Translations under genes and position numbers: made by a program
The notes under the pieces: model-generated
Told to the model about the DNA's origin: nothing
What the model saw: the letters and a program-made list of their open reading frames with translations, nothing else
Databases searched by the model: none
Shown here: positions 1-8,290 of the stretch, in pieces
Layout of the letters: the number at the start of each line of letters is the position of its first letter
Position numbering within the stretch: the first letter of the stretch is position 1
Assembly: GCF_016907915.1 (NCBI RefSeq)
Contig: NZ_JAFBCW010000011.1
Span: 1-64,000 of the forward strand
DNA length: 64,000 nucleotides
From: Desulforadius tongensis
GTDB lineage: Bacteria > Bacillota > Desulfotomaculia > Desulfotomaculales > Desulfohalotomaculaceae
Reading direction: 5' to 3'

Positions 1-86
1 GGACACCCTTGCCTTAAGCTAACGTTTACTGCTACCTTCAACGTTCGGGACTTTCACCCTATAGACATTGCCCATGCCGGGCACAC
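1..86 (-). mobile_element. Group IIC intron, 5' end (partial)
   Basis: Read on the minus strand, the intron begins at 86 with GTGTGCCCGGCATGG and continues through CTATAGGGTGAAAGTCCCG and CAAGGGTGTCC before leaving the window. This matches, almost base for base, the start of domain I of the Oceanobacillus iheyensis group IIC intron as I remember it. The intron lies directly behind a rho-independent terminator, which is the known insertion preference of the IIC class. The reverse transcriptase and 3' end would lie outside the window to the left. Confidence 0.88.
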
Positions 87-88
87 AT

Positions 89-117
89 AAAAAACGACCC
101 CGCGGGGTCGTTTTTTT
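89..117 (-). terminator. Terminator of trkA-trkH
   Basis: Perfect hairpin with arms CGACCCCG/CGGGGTCG (95-110), flanked by A and T runs on either side, so it could work in both directions. The trkH stop codon (116-118) lies inside its flank. On the minus strand the T run is followed within a few bases by the 5' end of the group IIC intron. Confidence 0.9.
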
Positions 118-1555
118 ATTCCCAGAATTTTACTGTAAATACCACCAGCACAGTATAAATCTCCAACCTGCCGATGAGCATGCAGAACGCCAGCACCACT
201 TTTGCTGCGGCGGGCAGTGCGCTGTAGGTTTCAGCAGGACCCACCAATCCCAAACCGGGGCCGATATTACTTAATGTAGCTATGGTGGCTGAAAAAGCAC
301 TGATTATATCCAACCCCAGCAGGGTTAAAAAAGCCGTCACCGCTGCTAAAATAAAAATATGCAGTATAAAAAAGTTCTGCACCGCCTGCACCACTTCTTT
401 GGACATCACCAGCCGCCCCACCCGCAGTGGTATCACCGCCTGGGGATGCACCAGCTTTTTCAATTGATGGGCAGCAGCTTTAAAAAGGATTATAAAACGC
501 ACAACCTTGATTCCCCCACCGGTTGAACCGGCACAGGCCCCAACAAACATCAGCATTACCAGCAGGTACCTGCTGAAATCCGGCCAGCGGTCAAAATCTG
601 CCGTGGCATAGCCTGTGCTGGTCATAATAGAGGCCACCTGGAACAATGCCTCGCGGAAGGCTTTCACCATTTCATAATCTGCAGTTTTGACCAAATTTAT
701 GCCGATTAAAAATACGGCGATGAAAATTATGCTTAAATAAACCCTGGTTTCCGCATCTTTAAACAGTGCCAGCCTGTCACCCTTAATTAAACTAAAATAA
801 AGTCCGAAATTAATGCCGCAGGCAATCATAAAAACAACTATAATCAATTCTATAATCGGGTCGCCATAGGCACCGATACTGCTGGCCTTTGAAGAAAAAC
901 CACCGGTGGCAACGGTACCAAAGGTGTGAATAAAGGAATCAAACCAGGTCATGCCGGCCATTTTAAGCAGCAAAACCAGCATCAGCGAAACACCAAGGTA
1001 CAGCTTGTAAAGCTGCCTGGAAGTTTGTGCCACCCGGGGCAAAGCCTTGCTTTTAGTGGGGCCGGGAACTTCCGCTTTAAACATCTGCAGCCCGGCAATA
1101 TTTAAAGACGGTATTAACGCCAGTGTAAGCACGATAATACCCATACCGCCCAACCAGTGGGTTAAGCTGCGCCAAAATAAAAGCCCTTTTGGTAAGGATT
1201 CTATATCATCAATCACCGAGGCCCCGGTGGTGGTAAAACCGGACATGGTTTCAAAAAACGCATCCACCGGGTGTACCAATTCACCGCTGATTATAAAGGG
1301 CAGTGTACCAAACAGTGCCAGCAGTAACCAGCCAAAGGCAGCAATAACAAAACCTTCTTTGGGACCCGTCTTTGTTGTCTGCGGTCTAATCAATGCCAGC
1401 GAAAAACCTATAACTCCAATCACCAATATGCTGTATAAGAAAGCACTTAAATCGCTGCCTGCCCGGGCAGCGGCAATGGCCAAAGAAGGCAGCATGGCCG
1501 CCGCCTCACAGCACAGCAGCATCCCCAGTATTTTGGCAACCAGTTTAATATTCAA
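116..1555 (-). CDS. trkH: Trk/Ktr-type potassium uptake membrane subunit
   Basis: Integral membrane K+ translocating subunit of 479 aa. The four pore-loop filters are visible as TTTGAS, TVATGGFS, MTSTGYA and LSNIGPGLG, each near the end of an M-P-M repeat, and the length is normal for TrkH. The start is TTG, 2 nt after the trkA stop, so the two genes are co-transcribed and probably translationally coupled. It works with the cytoplasmic TrkA ring encoded just upstream. The gene ends against a strong hairpin. TrkH and KtrB are similar; the paired two-RCK TrkA favours TrkH. Confidence 0.95.
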   Translation of the reverse strand: MNIKLVAKILGMLLCCEAAAMLPSLAIAAARAGSDLSAFLYSILVIGVIGFSLALIRPQTTKTGPKEGFVIAAFGWLLLALFGTLPFIISGELVHPVDAFFETMSGFTTTGASVIDDIESLPKGLLFWRSLTHWLGGMGIIVLTLALIPSLNIAGLQMFKAEVPGPTKSKALPRVAQTSRQLYKLYLGVSLMLVLLLKMAGMTWFDSFIHTFGTVATGGFSSKASSIGAYGDPIIELIIVVFMIACGINFGLYFSLIKGDRLALFKDAETRVYLSIIFIAVFLIGINLVKTADYEMVKAFREALFQVASIMTSTGYATADFDRWPDFSRYLLVMLMFVGACAGSTGGGIKVVRFIILFKAAAHQLKKLVHPQAVIPLRVGRLVMSKEVVQAVQNFFILHIFILAAVTAFLTLLGLDIISAFSATIATLSNIGPGLGLVGPAETYSALPAAAKVVLAFCMLIGRLEIYTVLVVFTVKFWE

Positions 1556-1557
1556 TG

Positions 1558-2910
1558 CTATAAACCTCCAGAGCCGGCCAATGCTTCAACCTTCTGCAAA
1601 TAATTACCCAGTGAAAATACTACCAAGCGATCTCCCTCTCGAATTATTTCTTTCCCCTCGGGAATAATGGCTTTGTTTTGGCGCAGTATAGCCCCGATAA
1701 TAATTCCCCGGGGTATCCCGGCCTTTTCCAACGACTTATCTGCCAGTTTACTGCCTTTCTGCACAATTAATTCCACCACTTCAGCCTGGCCGTTAGGTAA
1801 TAAAAACATGTTCAGCAGCTTACCGCCGCGAATAAAGCGCAGTATTTTACTGACCGTAATCAAACGAGGGCTGACAGCATTGTCCACCCCTAATCGCTCC
1901 ACCATGGCAGCATAACTGGGCCTGCTGACCTTTGCCACCACCTGCTTGGCTCCCATCTGCTTGGCCAGCAACGATATTAATAAATTTTCTTCATCAAAAC
2001 CGGTCACGGCCACAAAACCATCAGTATCTTTAATTCCTTCATTTTGCAAAAAATCAATATCAGTACCGTCTGCATTCAATACCAAGACGTTGGGCAAACG
2101 TTCTGCCAGTTCTTCGCATTTATCCTCATCCCGTTCCACCAGTTTTACTTTAATGCCCATACTTTCCAGTTTTGAAGCCAGGTAATAGCCAATGCGGCCG
2201 CCGCCAAGTATCATTACATTTTGCACCCGGCGTTTTTTACCCTTTAAACGGTAGCACAGTTGGCTGATACTATCTAAGTTGCCCAGTACGTAAATCCTAT
2301 CTCCCGGCAGCAAATAATCTTTCCCGCCGGGTATTAACATTTCACCCCTGCGGGAAATCGCCACCACCCTGATGGACTTCGGGAAAAAGCAGTCCAGTTC
2401 ATGCAATCTTTTTTTAGATATGTCAAATTTAACATCATCCACAGCTATTTCAGCCATCAATATTTTTCCGGCACCAAAAAGCTCTGTATGAGTAGGAAAA
2501 AGCAGCGTTAACTGCTGCGCTATTTCTGTCGCCGCAGCATACTCCGGGTTTATCAACAGATCAATACCCCACTCATCTTTACTGGCCAAAAGGTCGTAAG
2601 CATAATCGGGGTCCCGAACCCTGGCCACAGTTTTGCCCACACCGTTTTTCTTGGCTTTCATACAGGCAATAATATTTATTTCATCACTGCTTGTCACAGC
2701 CACCAGCAGATCGCTCTCTGTCACTACCGGGTTGTTTATAATTTGTGAAGTTCCACCGTTACCTTTAATAGTCAGTACATCCAGCTTTTCCGTAATCGCT
2801 TCCAGTTTATCACCATTGCGGTCAATTAATATTACATCATGATTATCTTCAATTACCCGTTTCGCAATTTCCAACCCTACTTTACCGGCTCCAATAATGC
2901 ATATTTTCAC
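1558..2910 (-). CDS. trkA: Trk system potassium uptake regulator TrkA
   Basis: Cytoplasmic 450-aa protein with two tandem RCK units. Each has an N-terminal Rossmann domain (GAGKVGLEIAKRV at the start; LGGGRIGYYLASKLE near residue 235) followed by a TrkA-C domain. It binds NAD(H)/nucleotides and gates TrkH. The start is GTG with AGGAGGG placed 6-7 nt upstream. It is first in a two-gene operon with trkH. Confidence 0.95.
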   Translation of the reverse strand: MKICIIGAGKVGLEIAKRVIEDNHDVILIDRNGDKLEAITEKLDVLTIKGNGGTSQIINNPVVTESDLLVAVTSSDEINIIACMKAKKNGVGKTVARVRDPDYAYDLLASKDEWGIDLLINPEYAAATEIAQQLTLLFPTHTELFGAGKILMAEIAVDDVKFDISKKRLHELDCFFPKSIRVVAISRRGEMLIPGGKDYLLPGDRIYVLGNLDSISQLCYRLKGKKRRVQNVMILGGGRIGYYLASKLESMGIKVKLVERDEDKCEELAERLPNVLVLNADGTDIDFLQNEGIKDTDGFVAVTGFDEENLLISLLAKQMGAKQVVAKVSRPSYAAMVERLGVDNAVSPRLITVSKILRFIRGGKLLNMFLLPNGQAEVVELIVQKGSKLADKSLEKAGIPRGIIIGAILRQNKAIIPEGKEIIREGDRLVVFSLGNYLQKVEALAGSGGL

Positions 2911-3102
2911 TGTGGAACCCTCCTGACTTTATCCAATGAACTAAAAAAACAAACCCTTTTAAATTTCTACTGTAGAATAAAACAAAAATCAAGTGTTTTA
3001 AACAAAAAAAGCAGCCAGATAAATATTCCAGCTGCTAACAAGCCATATTTCAATAATATTGATAATTTTCACGATTACAACAAAAATTTTACTGGCACAG
3101 CA

Positions 3103-3134
3103 AAAAAACCTGCGGCTTTTTAACCACAGGTTTT
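3103..3134 (-). terminator. Terminator after tRNA-Val
   Basis: Minus-strand hairpin AAACCTGTGG/CCGCAGGTTT followed by a T run, beginning 3 nt past the encoded CCA end of the tRNA. This is a normal processing and termination arrangement for a single tRNA gene. Confidence 0.75.
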
Positions 3135-3136
3135 AC

Positions 3137-3212
3137 TGGTGGGCGGTGAGAGGCTCGAACTCCCGACCCCCTGCTTGTAAGGCAGGTGCTCTCCCAGCTG
3201 AGCTAACCGCCC
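3137..3212 (-). tRNA. tRNA-Val (anticodon TAC)
   Basis: A 76-nt cloverleaf on the minus strand. The acceptor stem is GGGCGGT/ACCGCCC, the D arm contains AGCTCAGCTGGGAGAGC, and the anticodon loop CTTACAA closed by CCTGC/GCAGG gives TAC, reading Val. The T arm contains GTTCGAGC, and the discriminator A and CCA are encoded. Confidence 0.96.
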
Positions 3213-3292
3213 TCAGCTCCTATTCCCTTGCGACGTATAGTAATATAACATAAACACCTGTCACAGTCAATAGTTTTTTATAAAATTATTAT

Positions 3293-3325
3293 CCAAGCCC
3301 CTCATATTTATTACGAGGGGCTTGG
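3293..3325 (-). terminator. Hairpin after the Hdr fusion gene
   Basis: Eleven-base-pair stem CCAAGCCCCTC/GAGGGGCTTGG lying 10 nt past the stop of the Hdr fusion. The following sequence on the minus strand is AT-rich but lacks a continuous T run, so it is a terminator or 3'-end stabiliser of moderate certainty. Confidence 0.6.
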
Positions 3326-3334
3326 AACTGCTTA

Positions 3335-6300
3335 CTATCCCAGTGCCGCATCCAACATGGTCAGCAGCTGATCTGTTTCAAAACCTTTCTGTTGAGTGGC
3401 ACCGCTGGGGCAAACCGATGCACATGCCCCACAACCCTGGCAGAGCACTTCCCGCACCCAAGCCACTTTAGTTTTTTCATCCAGTACCCTGGCACCATAG
3501 GGGCAGGCGTCAACACACAACCCACAGCCCTTACACAGTTCCTCATCCACTGTGGCGGTAATTCCCAAGGACTCCAAACCTTCCTTGGATAACAGCGTTA
3601 CCGCCCGCACCGCCGCGGCATTGGCCTGGCCGATACTTTCTTCAATGGTCTTCGGCCCGTGGGCCATACCGCAGAGATATAAACCATCCGCCGCAAAGTC
3701 CACCGGACGCAGTTTCATGTGCGCTTCAGAGAAGAAGCCATCGGCATTAAGCGGTACTTTAAAGTGCTGGCTTAATACCTCGTTATCTTTTCGAGGCTCT
3801 ATACCGCTGGAAAGAACCAGTAAGTCCGCTTCGATATTAATTTGCTGCCCCAAAACGTGGTCGGTAACCTGTACCGATACCTTATCCCCGCTGGCAGCAA
3901 CGGCCGGTTTATTGTCCAGGCTGTAGCGAATAAAGATAACACCCTTCTGACGGGCCCGGGTATAGTATTTTTCCTTAAATCCATAAGTTCTAATGTCCCG
4001 GTACAGCACAAATACATTGGTACCAGGATTCTGCTCTTTAATCTTCAGGGCATTTTTAATGGCCTGGGTACAACAAATTCTGCTGCAGTAAGGCCTGTTC
4101 TCCTGCCGTGAACCCACACACTGGATCATAACCACATTTTGGGCATTTATCCCGGAACCTACTATACGTTCTTCCAGCTCCTGCTGGGTAACAACGGCCG
4201 GGTGTTCTCCATACAGGTATTCATCCGGTTTTATTGCCTCAGCACCGGTGGCAATAACCACCGCACCGTGTTCAATTTCTTTAGTGCTGCCGTCTGACAG
4301 CTTAAGTTTGGTGCTGTAGTTGCCAAGATAACCGGAAACCTCTGACACTTCAGCATTTAATATTACTTCAATTTGGGAATGGGCATTAACCTTTTCAATT
4401 AATTCATTAACCAGTTCCCCAGGATTATTGCCGTTGATTGTATATTTAATATGCCTGGCGTGGCCGCCCAGCTCCCCGGTTTTTTCCACCAGCGAAACTT
4501 CAAACCCCTGCTCGGCCAGTGAAAGGGCATTGGTCATGCCGGCTACTCCACCGCCAACCACCAGCGCCCGGCGGTTAATGTCAATGGTGCTGGTTTGTAC
4601 CGGCTTCAGCAGGCGCACCTTGGCCACCGCCATTCTCACCAGGTCCTTAGCCTTCTCAGTGGCTTTTTCCGGCTGCTCCCGGTGTACCCAGGAAACATGC
4701 TCCCTGATATTGGCGTGTTCATACAGGTACGGGTTCAAACCGGACTCCTTCAAACTGGCCTGGAACAGCGGAGCGTGGGTACGGGGAGTACAGGAAGACA
4801 CCACCACCCGGTTCAGGTTATGTTCAACAATGGCTTCTTTTATTTTGACAATATTATCTTGGGAGCAGGTAAACAGGAACTCCTGGGCGTAAACCACATC
4901 TTTTAAGGTTTTGGCATACTCCACAACATCGGGTACGTTTACCACCCCACCGATATTAATACCGCAGTTGCAGACAAACACACCCACCCTTGGTTTCTCA
5001 TTAGAAACATCCCGCTCCGGGGGGTATTCCTTGGTTCTTATCATCGTACCCCGCACCGGGGCCAGCAGCCTGGATGCATAGGCAGCAGCAGAGCTGGCAT
5101 CCACCGCCGTTTCCGGAATATCCTTCGGTTCACAAAAAGCACCGCTGGCATATATTCCTTCCCGGGAAGTGCAGCCGGGTTTAAATTCTTCCGTTAAGCA
5201 GAAACCGTGTTCATTTAAATCTATATGGGCTGCCTGGGCCAGTTTAACAGCATCACTGTTGGGACTCAAGCCCACAGACAGGATTACCATGTCAAATCTT
5301 TCTGTGTTGATTGAGCCATCTTCGGCAGCATAGCGAATAATCAAATCATGACTGCCATCCCCTGCCTCGGTAACTTCATAAATCCTGGAACGAACAAACT
5401 TCACCCCGTGCTCCTGGCGGGCCCGGTTGTAGTAACGCTCAAAATCTTTACCGTGGGTACGCATATCCATAAAGAAAATGGTGGTATCCAGCGGATGGTG
5501 GCTGTGTTCCTTGGCAATTACCGCTTCTTTAATAGCATACATGCAGCATACCGAAGAACAGTAACCCTTGCCTTCCCTCTCGTTACGGGATCCCACACAC
5601 TGGATCCAGGCTATCTTCTGCGGTTCTTTATTATCCGAGGGGCGCACCATATGCCCGCTGTAAGGACCGGAGGCAGACAGCACCCTTTCAAACTGCATAC
5701 TGGTTAAAACATTGGGGTAACGTCCAAAACCGTAGTATTCCAACTTAGAAGCATCATAGGTTTCATAACCGGGACTCAGTATAACAGCCCCCACATCCAA
5801 CTGTATATCTTCGTCTTCCATGTCGTGATCAATGGCCTTGGCCACACAGGCATCCACACACTGCAGGCACTCGGAACAAACAGCACAATTCAAGCACCGT
5901 TCCGCTTCTTTTTGTGCTTCTTCCGGCGTATAACCCAAAGCCACCTCTTCAAAATTTGTCACCCGCTGCTCTGCCGGAGCGTACTGCATAGATACAGCCG
6001 GCCGCTTCTCCAGCTCCTCCGGGTTTTGACGCAGCGGAGCAATTTTTTCTTCCGGCACTTTAAATTCCCTGTTGGCCCGCAGGTCTTCACCCTGAATGTA
6101 ACGGTGAATGCTTTCTGCCGCCCGCTTACCGGCACCGATGGCATCTACCAGCAAACGGGGACCGCTTTGGGCATCACCGCCGGCAAATACACCGGGAACA
6201 CCGGTGGCCAGTGTATCGGGATCAGCTTCTATACGGTTACCCCTTTCGTTTACCAGCGGCATATCCTTTTCTACAAAGGACAGGTCAAGAGTTTGACCGA

Positions 6301-7780
6301 TGGCCACGATAACATTGTCCACATCCCGGTAGTCGGTTATTTGGTCACCATATTTAGGTGCAAAACGTCCCTCTTCATCAAACAATGATGTTACGTTAAC
6401 AGCTTTCAGACCCGTCACCCTGCCATCGCGGCCCAAAATTTCTTTCACACCGGTTTGGTAATGGAATTGCACGCCCTCTTCAACGGCCTCTTCAATTTCT
6501 TCAGCTGCCGCCGGAAGCGTTCCCTCTGCTTCCAGGCACAATACATGTACTTCAGAACCCAGGCGGCGGGCCGTTCTGGCAGCATCCATGGCTACGTTAC
6601 CGCCACCGATAACCAGCGTCTTTTTACCCAGCGTTACTTTTTCGCCCAGACCCACTTTACGCAGCATTTCCACCGCGGGAATAACCCCGTCCAAATCCTC
6701 ACCGGGTACTCTCAACTGCAGACCCTTATGGGCACCAATACCTAAAAATACAGCCTTATAACCCTGGTCAAACAACCCTTTAATGGTGATGTCCCTGCCC
6801 AGGGCAGTGTTTAATTTAATTTCCACACCCAGCTTTTTAATCAGTTCCACTTCTAAATCCACCCAGCGCCTGGGCAAACGATACTCCGGAATACCAACCC
6901 GCATCATACCGCCGGTAACAGGTAAAGCTTCAAAAACGGTAACTTTGTAACCGCGTTTGGCCAGGTAATGGGCGGCAGTTAAACCGGCAGGACCGGAACC
7001 TATAACAGCAACCTTTTCCTCCCGCTCCGCTTCTACTTCCGGAAGTGGTAACGACTCTAAATCCCGGTACGCAACATCACAGGCCGTTCTCTTTAATTTT
7101 TGTATTTGAACGGCTTGGTCAATATCCTTACGGTTACATGCCGATTCACAGGGATGGGCGCAAACCCTGCCGCATACGCTGGGCAGCGGGTTATCTTCGT
7201 AAATCATCTTCCAGGCTTCTAAAAACTTGCCGGATTTAATTAATTGTACATAACCCTGTACATTAATTCCTGCCGGACAGGCAGCACGACAAGGGGCCAC
7301 CCCGCGCTTTTCCACCGCAAAGGCGTTTGGTGTTGCCTGGGCATACATTTTATAAATGGCCTTGCGTCCGGCCAGGTTACCGTTAAATGCATCCTTTAAA
7401 TCCACCGGGCATACCTTGGCACACTCACCGCAGCCGGTACACTTGGCCAGGTCAACATACCGGGCTTTTTTATGTAATTTAACTTTAAAGTTACCGGGCT
7501 CGCCGGCTATATCAACCACCTCTGCCCCGGCAATGATGTCAATATCTTTATGCCTGCCGGTATCCACCAGTTTGGGAGACATAATACACATGGAACAGTC
7601 GTTGGTGGGGAAGGTTTTATCCAAACGAGCCATTACACCACCAATAGCCGGTTTTTTCTCCACCAGGTAAACCCTGTAACCGGCTTCCGCCAAATCCAGC
7701 GACGACTGCATGCCGGAAATACCGCCACCTACAACCATCACTGAACCCACCATATTACTGGTTGCTTGTTCTTTACTCAT
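3335..7780 (-). CDS. HdrA-GltD-HdrA fusion flavo-iron-sulfur oxidoreductase
   Basis: Very large (1481 aa) cytoplasmic redox protein. About 1-150 is the front of an HdrA: FAD motif GGGISG near 18-23, then a CTGCGECAKVCP cluster site. Into this is inserted a complete GltD/NfnB-like module (about 160-600), with CRAACPAG and CGRVCAHPCESAC cysteines, GSGPAG near 261, GGGNVAMD near 392 and GGD near 534. The first HdrA resumes with CLNCAVCSECLQC and QCVGSRN (about 630-910). A second HdrA follows (930-1400: VFVCNCG, SSCTPRTH, GGGVAG near 1076, QCVGSR) and two C-terminal 4Fe-4S sites (about 1416 and 1447). The HdrA family bifurcates electrons between NAD(P)H, ferredoxin and thiol/disulfide partners. 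No hdrB, hdrC or mvhD is adjacent, so the partner is unknown. The ATG at 7780 follows GGGGG; a TTG one codon earlier is possible. Confidence 0.88.
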   Translation of the reverse strand: MSKEQATSNMVGSVMVVGGGISGMQSSLDLAEAGYRVYLVEKKPAIGGVMARLDKTFPTNDCSMCIMSPKLVDTGRHKDIDIIAGAEVVDIAGEPGNFKVKLHKKARYVDLAKCTGCGECAKVCPVDLKDAFNGNLAGRKAIYKMYAQATPNAFAVEKRGVAPCRAACPAGINVQGYVQLIKSGKFLEAWKMIYEDNPLPSVCGRVCAHPCESACNRKDIDQAVQIQKLKRTACDVAYRDLESLPLPEVEAEREEKVAVIGSGPAGLTAAHYLAKRGYKVTVFEALPVTGGMMRVGIPEYRLPRRWVDLEVELIKKLGVEIKLNTALGRDITIKGLFDQGYKAVFLGIGAHKGLQLRVPGEDLDGVIPAVEMLRKVGLGEKVTLGKKTLVIGGGNVAMDAARTARRLGSEVHVLCLEAEGTLPAAAEEIEEAVEEGVQFHYQTGVKEILGRDGRVTGLKAVNVTSLFDEEGRFAPKYGDQITDYRDVDNVIVAIGQTLDLSFVEKDMPLVNERGNRIEADPDTLATGVPGVFAGGDAQSGPRLLVDAIGAGKRAAESIHRYIQGEDLRANREFKVPEEKIAPLRQNPEELEKRPAVSMQYAPAEQRVTNFEEVALGYTPEEAQKEAERCLNCAVCSECLQCVDACVAKAIDHDMEDEDIQLDVGAVILSPGYETYDASKLEYYGFGRYPNVLTSMQFERVLSASGPYSGHMVRPSDNKEPQKIAWIQCVGSRNEREGKGYCSSVCCMYAIKEAVIAKEHSHHPLDTTIFFMDMRTHGKDFERYYNRARQEHGVKFVRSRIYEVTEAGDGSHDLIIRYAAEDGSINTERFDMVILSVGLSPNSDAVKLAQAAHIDLNEHGFCLTEEFKPGCTSREGIYASGAFCEPKDIPETAVDASSAAAYASRLLAPVRGTMIRTKEYPPERDVSNEKPRVGVFVCNCGINIGGVVNVPDVVEYAKTLKDVVYAQEFLFTCSQDNIVKIKEAIVEHNLNRVVVSSCTPRTHAPLFQASLKESGLNPYLYEHANIREHVSWVHREQPEKATEKAKDLVRMAVAKVRLLKPVQTSTIDINRRALVVGGGVAGMTNALSLAEQGFEVSLVEKTGELGGHARHIKYTINGNNPGELVNELIEKVNAHSQIEVILNAEVSEVSGYLGNYSTKLKLSDGSTKEIEHGAVVIATGAEAIKPDEYLYGEHPAVVTQQELEERIVGSGINAQNVVMIQCVGSRQENRPYCSRICCTQAIKNALKIKEQNPGTNVFVLYRDIRTYGFKEKYYTRARQKGVIFIRYSLDNKPAVAASGDKVSVQVTDHVLGQQINIEADLLVLSSGIEPRKDNEVLSQHFKVPLNADGFFSEAHMKLRPVDFAADGLYLCGMAHGPKTIEESIGQANAAAVRAVTLLSKEGLESLGITATVDEELCKGCGLCVDACPYGARVLDEKTKVAWVREVLCQGCGACASVCPSGATQQKGFETDQLLTMLDAALG

Positions 7781-8070
7781 CAACTAGCCAGCCCCCTTTG
7801 TTCTACATAGAGTTTGTTACCAAATGCACAAGTACATTCAAAAAAACACCCTGCCTATAACCATGGGTTAAAAGCATCACCCGCCTTCTAAACCCGCTGA
7901 ATTTCACTTATTTTATATTTAAATTCAGTTTATCATATATTTCAGCGAAAATCAAAAAGCATTTATAAGGTGTTTTTGTCGAATTATGTAGAATTATTAT
8001 AAACGTTATTAGACCTTTATTGCGGTGCAATATGCATAACGGTGGAATTTGGTTGTTAAACAGCGAAAAG
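7781..8070. other. Non-coding stretch upstream of the Hdr fusion
   Basis: About 290 AT-rich bases with no supported gene. They must hold the promoter of the Hdr fusion. An inverted repeat CTGAATTT...AAATTCAG lies near 7898-7929 and could be an operator, but I cannot assign it to a regulator. Confidence 0.4.
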
Positions 8071-8097
8071 AAAGTCCAGAGGTGAGCTCTGGACTTT
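8071..8097 (-). terminator. Terminator of the feo operon
   Basis: Perfect 11-bp stem AAAGTCCAGAG/CTCTGGACTTT with a 5-nt loop. On the minus strand it lies just beyond the small zinc-ribbon gene and is followed by TCTTTTC. Confidence 0.75.
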
Positions 8098-8105
8098 CTG
8101 GACCG

Positions 8106-8264
8106 TTATTTCTTTTTAGAAGCACAACTTCTGCAGTTGCCGCTGCAGGACAAGGCAGGTACCAGTGAAGCATAGCACCGGGGGCACCTTAAATCACTTA
8201 ATTCTTTAATCACATAACCGCACTTGGGACACGTTATAGCGGGGCAAACTTTATTTTTATCCAA
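8106..8264 (-). CDS. Small cysteine-rich zinc-ribbon protein behind feoB
   Basis: An unbroken 52-codon frame starting with TTG and ending in TAA. The product has a CPKCG...CPRC zinc-ribbon pair and a C-terminal CSGNCRSC cysteine cluster with a lysine tail. AGGGTG lies about 8 nt before the TTG. It begins 26 nt after feoB and ends just before a hairpin, so it is the last gene of feoA-feoB. It occupies the slot where many Firmicutes carry a small FeoB-associated or FeoC-like Cys-rich protein, but it has no membrane segment. A role in Fe(II) uptake or iron sensing is inferred from position only. Confidence 0.72.
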   Translation of the reverse strand: MDKNKVCPAITCPKCGYVIKELSDLRCPRCYASLVPALSCSGNCRSCASKKK

Positions 8265-8290
8265 TTTTAATCACACCCTGATTTTAAAAA

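Noticed and set aside
1047-1667. Plus-strand frame of 206 codons opposite trkH/trkA
   Set aside because: Antisense shadow: the product lacks motifs and the minus-strand genes have complete family signatures.
5825-6388. Plus-strand 187-codon frame inside the Hdr fusion
   Set aside because: Opposite the GltD module, with no ribosome site and low-complexity residues; it is a shadow.
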